Source: Bryopsis sp. KO-2023 | Taxonomy: Eukaryota > Chlorophyta > Ulvophyceae > Bryopsidales > Bryopsidaceae | Assembly: GCA_030272585.1 (NCBI GenBank) | Contig: BSYQ01000010.1 | Location: 186,001-250,000 of the forward strand | Reading direction: 5' to 3' | Length of the DNA stretch: 64,000 nucleotides | Position numbers and translations under genes: made by a program | In this document: positions 47,889 to 58,619 of the stretch, piece after piece | Layout of the letters: every line of letters starts with the position of its first letter | How positions within the stretch are numbered: position 1 is the first letter of the stretch | The notes under the pieces: generated by a model | What the model saw: only the letters and a program-made list of their open reading frames with translations | Database searches by the model: none | Told to the model about the DNA's origin: nothing

Positions 47889-48317
47889 TGTTAGTCTTTT
47901 AGCGCTATACGAGGTAGTTTGGGATAGAGCCGAGGGTGGCTGACGCATGTGGGTTCACGAGTAAGACAGATTAGACCCAGAGTTTGGGGCATGCGTCAGC
48001 GTACTACACTTAGGGGTACTTAAGAGGCCCACTCGTTGTTTTGACACTCTCATAGTTACTTTGTAAGAACTCGGGATTCGTGGGATTGGTGTGTTCCCGC
48101 TTGTGTGTGTGTTTGTGTGTGTGTGTGTTAAGTGTTTGCCTGACGCAATCACTTCCCAACCTCAACCTAAGTGCTCTAGTAGCGTTCACAACCGCGCTAG
48201 CTAGAGAGTTGTCTAAACCAACAAACCCCACAAGTATACTTGCGTTAGCCAGCAAGTTATCACGAATCCAACCAACACAGCCGACCACTATTGCGTCACC
48301 CACAAGCTTCACTATCA
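47889..48317 (+). repeat. 5' LTR of the chromovirus
   Basis: It starts TGTTAGTC and ends CACTATCA. An 11-base inverted repeat, GCTGACGCATG at 47939-47949 and its complement at 47990-48000, forms a possible stem with a 40-base loop in the presumed promoter part. A GT-rich run lies at about 48103-48128. Confidence 0.95.
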
Positions 48318-48319
48318 AT

Positions 48320-48337
48320 TGGTTTCGGAGCGAGGCA
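48320..48337 (+). other. Primer-binding site
   Basis: TGGTTTCGGAGCGAGG begins two bases after the 5' LTR, where a Ty3/gypsy PBS is expected. It starts with TGG, the complement of tRNA CCA. It resembles initiator-Met type sites (TGGTATCAGAGC), but the primer tRNA is not certain. Confidence 0.6.
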
Positions 48338-48462
48338 AGAACTTTAAGTTCTTGAGATCGAAACTTGTGAACGTGGCGCAACAAACGTTTTTGTTTGTTT
48401 GTTTGGTAGAGAGAAACTCCAACCGTGGTTGTTGAGTACTCCCAAATAGTGGCTGAGAGACC

Positions 48463-51114
48463 ATGGCTGACCGTGAACACGCATTGGCAGTGCGCGAGCC
48501 TCAAGTTGAAGAGCCAGGGATTGAACCTGAGTTCGATGAGGAATTGCCTGACGCACCCAATGTTGTGTATCAACAAATAAACGTCCAGAACATCCACAAT
48601 GTCCAGCAAGCAGCTGTCGACATAGACATGGGAGCTGATGCGGAAGCCTTAAGAGAGGATGTGGATGCGGTCCATGACCGTGTGGACGATTTAGCCCACG
48701 GGCTAAGGGGTCACCTGCAGCAAGTTGACCAGACACTGGGGCAGAGGCTAGCCCATACTGAGGCCTCTGTGTCGAACCAACTGGCTGGCGCATCAGAGGT
48801 GATCGGGCAGGCGCTGGAAACACAGCACCAGCATGCGCAACAGGTTGAGGCCACACAGCATGCGGTGGTGTCGCAACAGGAGAAGCTGGAGTCAGTAGCG
48901 GCTCAACATAGTCGATACGAGCAGAGGCTACTACGCCAAGATATCGACCATAGAAAAGAAAGAGCCGAGATCAAAGCTTCTGTGGACGCAATAACGAGGA
49001 GAATGGATGCCGCAGACATTCTAGCGGACTCTCGTTTTGCTGACCTAAAAGAAGCAACTGAAGCATCAGCACTTCAGTTAAAACAACTCTCTGAGTTATC
49101 CCTTGTTCAAGGGCGGAGAATTGAAGGCTTATTAGGAACTGTTGCGGATTCCAACGAAAAAGTCGAACGGACTCTAGAATTGTTTCGGGAGTCCTTGCAC
49201 AAACAAGGCGCTGAGGTGAAGCGTTTGCAGAGCTCAAGAGTAGCAATTCAAAAAGATTTGATTGCCTTGGAGAAAAAGGCATCCAAGACCTGGGATCAGC
49301 AGCAAGATGCAGCTGATGTGGTTGCCTTAAGATTGTCTGGCCTGGAACGAAGCATGGAGGATGTGAGTGGCGGAAGTCAGAGTGCCCAAAGTGGAAGTGA
49401 TGCTCGAGCAGTATCACCAGAGCGAGAAGAATCAACTTCCCCTGAGCCTGAGGACTCAGCCTTTGGGATGCCACTGCCGAAGAAATCAGTAAAGCAGTTG
49501 GCTGCATCATGGCCGCCACTAGACCAGAGCTTCGCGGTAGGAATGGTTGGGGCAGGAACCTCAACAATACCGGCTCCTCCAGCAGTACAGGCCGAGGAGG
49601 GTGAAATTGTTGCTGCAGAAGCACCACCATGCACTGCAGTGGACAGCGCACCAGACGCTGATTTCACATTCCCTCAGTTGATACCTCCAAGTACAAGAGC
49701 TCAGCCTGGAGTACGCATCTCAGAACCCGACTCTGCCGATGGATCACGTAGACCCACACGAACTAACCCAAGAGTTCTCTCCTCAGCAGAAGTGTTATAT
49801 CAAATTGACCTTGAGCGTGCTAAGGCACAGGTCAGAGAAGAGAAAGGAAAAGAACCCATGCAGATCCCCACACGTACTGGAAGATTGGGACTTGGGTTAA
49901 GTGCTTTGGGAGCAAGGGTAGAAAATAATCCCTTTGCTGCACTTGGTTCATATGAGTCTACTGGTGGACCCAGTCGAGTTCCGCGTATGCGTGGAAACTT
50001 TGGAGACCCTGGTGATGACGACCCAGATGATGATGGCGGTGATGATTACCGCGACAGACGAAACCGCCCACCTTCCCGCATTCCAGGTGCGCCTGATGGC
50101 GGAGGAGGTGGTGGCGGCGGTGGAGATGGTGGAGGCGGTGGACCTCCCGGTGGACCTCCTGGTGGAGGTGGAGGTGGAGGTGGCGCTGGACCAGCAGGCC
50201 CAGGACCTCCTAGGCAAGGACAGTGGTTGCCTAGCACCGTCAAGTTGCAAATGCCTCGCGCATTTAACGGAAGTGGAGAACCAAAAGCCCGTAAATGGCA
50301 AGTGCTCATGACGCGGTACTTGAGAACCTGCGGAGTGCATGAAGCACAGTGGCAATCGATCATGGCCACTAACCTTTATGGGGCTGCCTCGGATTGGTTA
50401 ACGATGCAAGAATTGAAAATTCACCGAGGTGAAAGACCACCCTTCCGTGACTGGATGGACTTCATGGATGGCTTAGCTACAGCTTTCGAATTCTCTAGTG
50501 ATCGAGATGAAGCGTGGCGTGACCTCCACAAACTCAAGCAGACTGGAACTGTGAAACAGTTTGTAAAAGAGTTTCAGCGGTTAGTCTTGAGGATTCCAGA
50601 CCTCGAAGAGGATCACCAGTATTTGCTCTTCGTGGATGGACTTAAGAGTGAAGTTCAGAAGTTAGTCGCTGCAACGGTACCTCGAGATGTCGAGGCTGCC
50701 ATCATATCCGCCGAACGATTGGAAGCCCTTGGAGTTGGAACACAAGGCCAAGGAGGGCAAACCAATCAGAAAAAGAAAGGAGTCTGGCGTGGTGGAAGAA
50801 GGAAGAAAGGCCAGAATCAGGGTCAGCAGCAGCAGAACCCTACACCACCAGCCCAAGCACCACCACAAGCTGCCGCAGGAGTGCAACAGCAGCAGCAACA
50901 GCAACAAGGACGAGGAGGAGGACGTGGTGGTGGTGGACGTGGACGCGGTGGTGGTAACCGTGGAAGAGGACAAGCCAATCAGGGAAGACAGAACCCCCAG
51001 GGGGGAGGGGGATATAATTGTTATCTTTGTGGAAAGAAGGGTCACCCTGTGAGGCAATGTCCTAGATTGGAGGAGGTGAAAAACCTCCCCGATGTAAAAA
51101 AAATGTTAAACTGA
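48463..51114 (+). CDS. Chromovirus Gag
   Basis: 883 residues forming the capsid of the intracellular particle. The first 600 residues are acidic and helical, with Gln-rich coiled-coil stretches. A low-complexity Gly/Pro segment lies at about 545-590. The retrotransposon Gag core is at about 600-745 (KARKWQVLMTRYLRTCG, then FRDWMDFMDGLATAF). A Gln/Gly/Arg-rich tail with RGG-type repeats follows at about 785-845. One zinc knuckle, CYLCGKKGHPVRQC (CX2CX4HX4C), lies near residue 853. The start is ATG 48463. The frame ends at TGA 51112-51114, 10 bases after a slippery heptamer that feeds Pol. Confidence 0.92.
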   Translation: MADREHALAVREPQVEEPGIEPEFDEELPDAPNVVYQQINVQNIHNVQQAAVDIDMGADAEALREDVDAVHDRVDDLAHGLRGHLQQVDQTLGQRLAHTEASVSNQLAGASEVIGQALETQHQHAQQVEATQHAVVSQQEKLESVAAQHSRYEQRLLRQDIDHRKERAEIKASVDAITRRMDAADILADSRFADLKEATEASALQLKQLSELSLVQGRRIEGLLGTVADSNEKVERTLELFRESLHKQGAEVKRLQSSRVAIQKDLIALEKKASKTWDQQQDAADVVALRLSGLERSMEDVSGGSQSAQSGSDARAVSPEREESTSPEPEDSAFGMPLPKKSVKQLAASWPPLDQSFAVGMVGAGTSTIPAPPAVQAEEGEIVAAEAPPCTAVDSAPDADFTFPQLIPPSTRAQPGVRISEPDSADGSRRPTRTNPRVLSSAEVLYQIDLERAKAQVREEKGKEPMQIPTRTGRLGLGLSALGARVENNPFAALGSYESTGGPSRVPRMRGNFGDPGDDDPDDDGGDDYRDRRNRPPSRIPGAPDGGGGGGGGGDGGGGGPPGGPPGGGGGGGGAGPAGPGPPRQGQWLPSTVKLQMPRAFNGSGEPKARKWQVLMTRYLRTCGVHEAQWQSIMATNLYGAASDWLTMQELKIHRGERPPFRDWMDFMDGLATAFEFSSDRDEAWRDLHKLKQTGTVKQFVKEFQRLVLRIPDLEEDHQYLLFVDGLKSEVQKLVAATVPRDVEAAIISAERLEALGVGTQGQGGQTNQKKKGVWRGGRRKKGQNQGQQQQNPTPPAQAPPQAAAGVQQQQQQQQGRGGGRGGGGRGRGGGNRGRGQANQGRQNPQGGGGYNCYLCGKKGHPVRQCPRLEEVKNLPDVKKMLN

Positions 51115-51149
51115 CCGCCAGGCAGGAAACTGCTTCGTCTGAGCCTGGC
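51096..51149 (+). promoter_or_regulatory. -1 ribosomal frameshift signal between Gag and Pol
   Basis: The heptamer A-AAA-AAA sits at 51096-51102 exactly in the Gag frame (GTA AAA AAA ATG). After a 14-base spacer comes a possible stem: GCCAGGC at 51117-51123 pairs perfectly with GCCTGGC at 51143-51149. The -1 frame is open from the heptamer through the whole Pol ORF, while Gag stops at 51114. This is the expected layout for producing Gag-Pol. Confidence 0.75.
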
Positions 51150-54100
51150 CGACGCAAACGTCGTAAGCGAAACAGAGTTCGTAGGCGGCGTAGGAAGCAT
51201 AGATCAAAAGTAGGTGCCTCGAAAAAGGTTAAAAGTACTCACAGCGGAAAACCTGAGGAGCGGACTAGTACACCGCGTGAAGAGAGAACAGAGACACTCT
51301 CCACATCTACCCAATCGGCACATGACAACTGCGATTGGAAAAATGAACAGAAGGAAAGCACACCGGATGAGATGGACGCGCCTCATGCGTCATCTGCATC
51401 TTTTCCCTCTGTTAGTGAATCTGTGGGCTCATTGGAGTCGCAGAGTAGTCTACAGGAGTCCCTGCCTGCAGACGTAGACGATAGTGGGTCAGAAACAACC
51501 CAGCGGTCTACCACAGAGCGAGTTAATGTGTCAGAAGTTCGATCAACTTCGTCAACCAAGGGTGACACATGCCCTCTGTTAAAAATTCAAGAAGTGCCTG
51601 TGAGAGGGTACGAAGTAAAAGCACGGATCAAGACCACGGACCTTTATGCATTCATTGATTGTGGAAGTACCGCAAACTATATCAATGATAAGGTAGCGCG
51701 TGATCTCGGGTTGTCGATTACACCAAGCTCAAAGAGAGCAATGTTGGCAAACGGAGATATTAAAGAACTGGCTGGCAGCTGTAACAACCTCCGAGTAAAG
51801 ATAGGAGGGCTGAAGTGCAAAATGAAAGCGGATCTGTTCCCAGACCTTGGTTATGACCTAATATTGGGCATGCCTTGGTTGCAGAAAGAAAACCCCCGCA
51901 TAGACTTTCAGCAGAATGAGATTTCAGTTTGCAAAAACAGCCAAGTGTTTCATCTCCCGTTGCGTCATCCAACCCAAGAGAGTATTGAACCTGAACGAAA
52001 AGTACAGTCGATACTGCAAGAAGTGCCAGTGACTGAATGTTCAGCTAAGAGAATGATGCGTCATCTCAAAACAGAGACAGCATTCATGGTTGTAGTGCAA
52101 GAATCTGAAGAGAAAGCTTTAGGCCAACATGAATTGCCTGACGCAATAGAGCGAACACAGCCATTCAACACAGAGGATGAGATTGGCAAACTTATTCGTT
52201 CAGACACCCCTGCCGAAATTAAAAAGGTGGTAGAAACACACCGTGGTGTGTTCCCTCGTGATCTACCCCCAGGGATCCCTCCGAAGAGAAAAGGTCATGA
52301 GTTTAAGATAGACCTGGAGGATCCAACACCTATCCATCGTCCAATATACAAGCTTTCACCAGCAGAGCTGGATGAAGTGAAAGCACAAGTGGACTACCTT
52401 CTGGAACAGAAGAAAATCAAACCATCCGAGTCCCCTTGGGGCGCGCCAATCCTGTTTGTACCGAAAAAGGATGGAGGCTTAAGGATGTGTGTGGATTACA
52501 GGTGGATCAATAAGGTGACGGTGAAAAACCGATATCCTTTACCCCTGCCAGAAGAATTGATGGATAGAGTGTTCAAAGCCAAAGTGTTCTCAAAGTTAGA
52601 TCTGCGATCAGGCTATTGGCAATTTCCAGTAAGGCCATCTGATACAGATAAAACAGCGTTCCGCACGAGATACGGTCACTTTGAGTTTTTGGTAGCGCCT
52701 TTTGGGCTAACCAATTGCCCAGCGCAATTCCAAACTCTAGTGCAAGACCTACTCACAGAGTTTTTAGATGATTTTGTTGTTGTCTTTATTGATGACATAC
52801 TCATCTTCTCTGAAAACATGGAACAGCATGCCGAACACTTAGAGAAAGTCCTGTCGCGACTAGCAGAATATCAGCTTTTTGCTAAGGCAAGTAAAAGTGA
52901 GCTGGCTGTCGCAACAGTAGACTATCTTGGCTACCGCATTAGCGGAAGTGGGTTAGAACCACAGGAACAAAAAGTGAAGGCAGTGAAGGAGTGGAAGGAA
53001 CTACAGAGTGTTAGCGATGTACGTAGTTTCCTTGGAATGGTTTCATACTACAGGAAATTCATTCCCCAGTTTGCACATGTTGCTGGACCACTCCATGACT
53101 TAGTGAAAAAAGACCATCCCTGGAGATGGGGACAGGTGGAGCGTGGCGCATTCAATGAACTGAAAAAGCGTCTAAGTCAAGCTCCCGTCCTTATTTTTCC
53201 AGATGCGTCACTGCCTTACACTGTGATCACTGATGCGTCGAATGAGGCCATCGGTGCCGTGTTAACACAGGATCACGGAGAGGGGCTACAGCCAATAGCT
53301 TACCTCTCACGTAGATTCAAGCCTGCCGAGCTTAACTATGCACCATACGACAAAGAGTTGTGTGCAATATGTTATGCGATGGTGCAGTGGAGACATTATC
53401 TAGAAGGTTGTGCGGGTGGAGTAACAGTGTTCACTGACCACCAACCTCTGACGCATATTCTGTCGCAGAGGAACCTTTCTAGAACCCAAGCAAGATGGCT
53501 TGAGGCGGGGTACCTGACTTCGATCAACCCCAAGATCTCCTATATCAAAGGCAAGGCTAATGTGTTAGCAGATGCTCTCTCCCGCAGTGTTCCTAAGCCC
53601 GTGGAAACTGCGATGAACATTTCCACTTGGCAAGTGCATCAAGCAAGCCAAGACGAGTGGAAACAAGCCCTCCAAGCTGATAACTCCTTGGTGAAGATAT
53701 TGCGGAAGCTTGAGAGTGGCGAGGAAGTTGAGGGATATTTCCTCAGAGAGGGAATACTCTGGACGGTCCCAAAGAGAGGATTAGTCGAGAAAGTGGTGGT
53801 TCCTAAAGGCCAGCGCAATAAGATTATGAAGGAGTGCCATGAGACACCTTCAGCAGGCCATACAGGACCAGCGCGAACAGGAGAAATCCTAGCGCGGCGA
53901 TATTGGTGGAAGGGGTGGATGAATGAGTTGAAGGCATTTGTGCGCGAATGCCCTGTGTGCCAACAAATAAAGGCTGACACACAGAAGCCTATGGGCTTAC
54001 TTCAACCCCTGCCAATACCTGAGCGGAAGTGGGAGCAAATTACCACTGACTTGGTGACAGATCTACCAGCATCCAATGGGTTTACTGCTGTAGCTGTCTT

Positions 54101-55112
54101 TGTCGATAGACTTACCAAGTTTGTGCATTTCGCCCCATGTACTAAAGAGATTACCGCTGCAGGATACGCCCAACTTTTTATCGAACATGTTTACCGCAAC
54201 CATGGCCTACCTAAAGTGATTGTGTCTGATAGAGACCCTCGCTTTACCAGCAAGTTCTGGCAGACGCTTTTTAAAGCTCTGGGTACAGAGATTCGTATGA
54301 GTACAGCTTACCACCCTCAGACGGATGGGCAGAGTGAGGTTACCATACGTACTTTGGAAAATTTCCTGAGGCCATATGCTGAGAGGTATCCCCATAAGTG
54401 GGTTGAGTATTTACCTACAGCAGAGTTTGCAGCAAACAATGCAGTGAATGCGAGTACAGGGTTCGCACCTGCATATTTGATGTATGGGTACCATCCAGAA
54501 ACACCAAATATTGGTGGGACGGCAACGCAATTTCAAGTGGAAGCAGTTAAGACTATGGTAGCACGGATGGCACAGGACTTAGATACCGCAAAAGCATATT
54601 ACTCGAGAGCACAACACAGAATGTGTGTGAGTGCAAACAAGAAGAGGAAAGATATTGCTTTTGAGAAAGGGGATAAAGTCCTGATAAAAAGCCGTTTTAT
54701 TCCGTTGGCTGCTTTGAACAAAGTGAGTCCAAAACTGCGCCGTCGATTTGTGGGTCCCTTTGAAATTGTGGAGAAAATATCAAAGGTGGCTTACAGAGTT
54801 CAACTTCCGGAAACATGGCTCATTCACCCAGTGTTTCATGTTTCTAAGTTCAAGCGTTATCACGCCTCGAGTGATAACAGCAGGCAAATACAACCTCCAG
54901 AAGGAGAGTTGATTGGTAGCGAAGTAGAGTATGAGGTCGAAAATATCCTAAGGGCTAGAGGTAAACGCAATCGTGAATACCTAGTGCTGTGGAAAGGATA
55001 CGATCTACTTGACGCTACTTGGGAACCTGAAGCTAATCTGGTTAACGCACCAGATATACTTCGCGCATTTAAAGAGAAAGAAAGAAAAGAGTTGCAGAAA
55101 GGAAGAGAATAG
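51103..55112 (+). CDS. Chromovirus Pol (protease, RT, RNase H, integrase, chromodomain)
   Basis: Probably made as a Gag-Pol fusion by -1 frameshifting; the first ATG in this frame is at 51372. Counting from there: aspartic protease with FIDCGSTANYI near residue 95 (Asp-Cys-Gly instead of the usual Asp-Ser/Thr-Gly); RT about 320-500 with FSKLDLRSGYWQ and catalytic FIDDILIF; RNase H about 610-730 with ITDASNEAIGAVL and FTDHQPL; integrase zinc finger (HETPSAGH, then CPVCQQIK) about 825-865; catalytic core with TTDLVTDLP, SDRDPRFTSKFW and HPQTDGQSEV (D,D,E); GPF/Y-like FVGPFEIVEK; and a C-terminal chromodomain (YEVENILRARG, then YLVLWKGYDLLDATWEP). The chromodomain, which can steer integration to modified histones, defines the chromovirus clade. 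The ORF is uninterrupted. Confidence 0.95.
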
Positions 55113-55560
55113 GGAAACAGAGTGTTTGATGGCTAAGGTGGAACTCCTTATAGCAAGGGGGCGCGAAAAAGGATACCTTAGAAAAACTCTGTCGACTTCC
55201 AAACCAACTCTTTAACTTTAATGCGTTAGGTGCCTAAGTTATTTGGCTGGCGCAGTAAGTGTAGCTTCAGTAGTACTTTAGAAACCGGGCAAACGATGTC
55301 ACATTCGAGATAGTGTGGTTGTTCCGAGAAAACCCCTATCAAGTGACGTGTTGAGGTGGTCTTGACGAGACTCCAACCGAGCAAAACGTTGGTGTCTCAC
55401 CCCAATAACCCAACGAGGAAAGTGTACGAGTCACCCAGCCTTATAAGCGCAGCCCTCGAACCATTTTGCCCTAGTGTTTGTGTGAACGGAGCGAGCTCCT
55501 GAGTGAAAAAGAGTCTAAAGACGCACAAACCGTTGTTATATCTTTCTTTCCGACAACATA
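55113..55560 (+). other. Spacer between Pol and ORF3
   Basis: Non-coding, about 450 bases. No clear splice acceptor or promoter box stands out. How ORF3 is expressed (spliced or internally initiated RNA) is not visible. Confidence 0.4.
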
Positions 55561-57375
55561 ATGGCTGCCGATACACCCGCCGCAATTATTGCGAGATTGG
55601 AAGCGGAGGTAGCTCAAAAAGAAGAGGAGCTGCAGCACTTTACGTCGACCGCAGAGGAAGTGCTGCAGAACAATGAGGCCTTAACCCGGCAGCTCTCCGA
55701 GTTGAGTGACCGGACGAAAGCAGCTGAGGCTGCGAAGGAGGCAGCGGAGAAAGCCAAGGAAAAGGCGGAGGCGGAAAAGAAAGAAGCGGAGGACAAGACC
55801 AAGGTCTTGGAAGAAAAATTGGAAGCCATGAAGCTGAAAAAGCAAAGGTTCCAATCTCACATGATGGCTAACCATCGTGAGAATGACCTCCGTAAACAAG
55901 CTCTCGGGGGAATGGTGGATCGATTTACCGCGGTAGAGGAAACGCTGCAGCGAGCTGTAGCAACCGCGTGGAGTGCAGCAGCCAACAACCTTAAGAAGGA
56001 ATTGGCAGAACAAGAGCTGCAGATCGATTTGCTGGGAGAGTCCCTCAGAGACGGCTCTGAAAAACTTCAAGTGCAGAGCGAAACAACGGACAAGATGCTG
56101 CGTTTGAACCCGCCGGTACCAGCACCACGGGTACGCGAAGAACTGGATCGCCAAGTCCAAGTTCTGTTGTCAAACGCAACACTTGATCTGGAACCGTCCA
56201 AGGACGATGATGCGGGAGGCTCAAGCAAGGGCAAGGGGAAAGGGAAAAACAAACGCCCAAGCTCGCCGTGTAGGGATGAAGATCCACACGGAAAGAGAAG
56301 GCGAGAGGACGGTGACGATGAAGGTGGTGAGCCACCGAGGGATCGTATGCCTGGAGATGCAGCAAGAGCCAACTTGTTACTCAAGTTAAAGGCTGCCGCA
56401 TTAAAGACTCCAGCACCCTCACAACCAGCACCAACAGTTCAGACTCCCGGAGATGAGGCTACCGCAATAGCACCGGGGGAGGACTTATTCGACATGAGAG
56501 AGGAGGAGCTTTTGGACTTGGATTTTAACGAAGAAATTGACTTCGGCAGTCCACCTCCTAGGCTCGAAGGTCCTAGTTCTGAACTGGAGGACGGGGAAAT
56601 AAGGAATGATGAAGGGCCAAGCCAGGTGACAGAGGTTCAGCGTGCGGTCCATCCACCGTTGGAGTTAGCTCCAACAGAAGCAGCACTTCGGGCTTTCCGA
56701 GAAAAGGTTAAGCTCAGGAGATTAAGGGCGGCTGCTCAGGACAAAGTGGATGCTGCACCTAGCGAAGTGAACCTGTCACGGGAGGATATCGAGGAGGCTT
56801 GCAACCCCATCACTGCGTCAGAGAAATGGCCGAAGGTCCAATATACTAACCCCAGGGACCGAGCCTTGCAAAATTACCGCGGCAACCGGCACTTTCACGA
56901 GTTGCCCATGTGCATTTGGTGCGGAAGAAGCCCAATGCAGGCAAGTGCTCAGCGGCTGACGCAGAAGAAGTATTCCGTCCTTCCTTGTGGGTATCACCTC
57001 GTGTGTGATGCTCATTGGTTGGCATACTCGATGCTGGGGCGCATCGTCACGGCGGTCCAAAAAGTCGCGGAAGTGGACAACAAGTCCATCGCCACCGTCT
57101 CCCCATTCTCTCTACCTGCCCATATGTTGAAGCTGACACGCTCGACGTTCGAAGAAATCCCTCCGTTCCCGGCTGAGCACGAGAAGTTGCCACACTGCAA
57201 CATGTGTGTGAAGCGGCAGCTCAAGGTGTCCGGCATCACACGGGATCTGCCATTCCTAAAGTCCAAGAGGGTGGCTGCCGCATTTGATCCCTGTGTCCGG
57301 TATCGTGCAGTGCAGCAAGCGCATGCGCAGGAGCAGCGTGCTATCCAGCAAGCGCAAGCGCAGGAACAGCGTTAA
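55561..57375 (+). CDS. Chromovirus ORF3 with coiled coil and RING-like finger
   Basis: 604 residues in the position where some Ty3 relatives carry env. Residues 1-95 are a strong Glu/Lys/Ala coiled coil, followed by a second helical part to about 200. A basic stretch (GKGKGKNKRPS, DPHGKRRRED) could be a nuclear signal, and an acidic region lies at about 300-365. A Cys/His cluster from about 450 reads CIWCGRSP, then CGYHLVCDAHW, then HCNMC: C-X2-C-X21-C-X2-H-X2-C-X2-H and a distant C-X2-C, eight ligands like a RING/B-box cross-brace. There is no signal peptide or membrane span, so it is not an envelope protein. The tail is QAHAQEQR repeats. I recognise no family. The frame is intact, and its place between Pol and the PPT shows it belongs to the element. 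Confidence 0.85.
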   Translation: MAADTPAAIIARLEAEVAQKEEELQHFTSTAEEVLQNNEALTRQLSELSDRTKAAEAAKEAAEKAKEKAEAEKKEAEDKTKVLEEKLEAMKLKKQRFQSHMMANHRENDLRKQALGGMVDRFTAVEETLQRAVATAWSAAANNLKKELAEQELQIDLLGESLRDGSEKLQVQSETTDKMLRLNPPVPAPRVREELDRQVQVLLSNATLDLEPSKDDDAGGSSKGKGKGKNKRPSSPCRDEDPHGKRRREDGDDEGGEPPRDRMPGDAARANLLLKLKAAALKTPAPSQPAPTVQTPGDEATAIAPGEDLFDMREEELLDLDFNEEIDFGSPPPRLEGPSSELEDGEIRNDEGPSQVTEVQRAVHPPLELAPTEAALRAFREKVKLRRLRAAAQDKVDAAPSEVNLSREDIEEACNPITASEKWPKVQYTNPRDRALQNYRGNRHFHELPMCIWCGRSPMQASAQRLTQKKYSVLPCGYHLVCDAHWLAYSMLGRIVTAVQKVAEVDNKSIATVSPFSLPAHMLKLTRSTFEEIPPFPAEHEKLPHCNMCVKRQLKVSGITRDLPFLKSKRVAAAFDPCVRYRAVQQAHAQEQRAIQQAQAQEQR

Positions 57376-57556
57376 GGAGGAGGGAAAAGGAGTTATCGTC
57401 GACCAAGTGTGTGCGTGCAGCAGCTGTCAGAGACGTCAGAGCAAGAGACAGGTCCAAGACAGTTGGGTGTGGGTATGGGAGTGGGTGAGTTTTGTGTTTG
57501 TGTTTTTGTGTTTTTGTTTTTCTTTGTGTTTTGGTGTGCGTGGGCGCCCACTTTTT

Positions 57557-57570
57557 GCGGGGGGGGCGTA
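57557..57570 (+). other. Polypurine tract
   Basis: A G run (57559-57566) lies four bases before the 3' LTR, the usual site of plus-strand priming. Confidence 0.6.
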
Positions 57571-57999
57571 TGTTAGTCTTTTAGCGCTATACGAGGTAGT
57601 TTGGGATAGAGCCGAGGGTGGCTGACGCATGTGGGTTCACGAGTAAGACAGATTAGACCCAGAGTTTGGGGCATGCGTCAGCGTACTACACTTAGGGGTA
57701 CTTAAGAGGCCCACTCGTTGTTTTGACACTCTCATAGTTACTTTGTAAGAACTCGGGATTCGTGGGATTGGTGTGTTCCCGCTTGTGTGTGTGTTTGTGT
57801 GTGTGTGTGTTAAGTGTTTGCCTGACGCAATCACTTCCCAACCTCAACCTAAGTGCTCTAGTAGCGTTCACAACCGCGCTAGCTAGAGAGTTGTCTAAAC
57901 CAACAAACCCCACAAGTATACTTGCGTTAGCCAGCAAGTTATCACGAATCCAACCAACACAGCCGACCACTATTGCGTCACCCACAAGCTTCACTATCA
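57571..57999 (+). repeat. 3' LTR of the chromovirus
   Basis: 429 bases; I find no difference from the 5' LTR by eye. It ends CACTATCA, followed by the target copy ACAAT. Confidence 0.95.
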
Positions 58000-58004
58000 A
58001 CAAT

Positions 58005-58528
58005 TGTTCATGACAGATTCTGCACGACACCACCTTTCTGCCCCGATCATCCTTATACACCAGGATCTTGCCTTCTGGACTGCTGACATACATCTTGTCA
58101 ACCCATGTGTTACTTCTCCGAACAGGAATCACAGGAGGGCTTGCACCCAGTTCCAGCAGATCAGCTTCCTTTCCATTTCTGTTCACTGCAGGGCAGGGCA
58201 GGACAGGACAAACACCTCATAAAAGCAGAACCAGAACAACTGGAGAAAGCACAAGCACCTCACACAATCCAACAAGGGAACACCTCACCCCCCCACAAAA
58301 CCATAAGAGTACAACAAGGCGGAACAGATCAGGGAGTAACGCACTGTTGGTCAGGTCAGATGCTTGCCCCGACCCCTGCGGCCCCACGGATGGAACCCTG
58401 CCCTGGTGACGAGGTTCCAACCCCCCGCTTCCAGATCCGGTCGGAACTGGTCTCCTCTGGGACGTGTGTGGGCGTTGCCCCGACCTCGCAGGGGTGACGA
58501 GCGCTTTTCTTTTTCCATGCCGGCCCAT
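58005..58528 (-). pseudogene. hAT transposase, 5' part of copy B
   Basis: Reads on - from about 58191 (NRNGKEADLLELGASPPV) to CRICHEQ, where the chromovirus interrupts it. An upstream conserved frame (58528-58217, MGRHGKRK..) matches the one in copy A and may contain exon 1. Confidence 0.65.
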
Positions 58529-58619
58529 TTCGAACGGGGCGCTGATAAGACGTGGAGTTAAACGCTCACCAGATTAACAGCAACCGAACATGCGATGTGC
58601 CCGCGTGACTCACCTGCAT

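Larger units (their letters stand above)
47889..57999 (+). mobile_element. Ty3/gypsy chromovirus, complete, with third ORF
   Basis: 10,111 bases bounded by 429-base LTRs, with a 5-bp target duplication ACAAT at 47884-47888 and 58000-58004. Internal order is PBS, Gag, Pol (-1 frame; PR, RT, RNase H, IN, chromodomain), ORF3, PPT. I saw no difference between the two LTRs on reading them side by side, so it is the youngest insertion in the nest. It inserted into copy B's transposase gene. Confidence 0.95.

Noticed and set aside
47955-48152. 65-residue ORF in the LTRs
   Set aside because: Identical in both LTRs only because the LTRs are identical; Thr/His-rich product of a GT repeat.
55561-57375. 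ORF3 as envelope gene
   Set aside because: No signal peptide or transmembrane segment; charged coiled coil and zinc-finger-like cluster instead.
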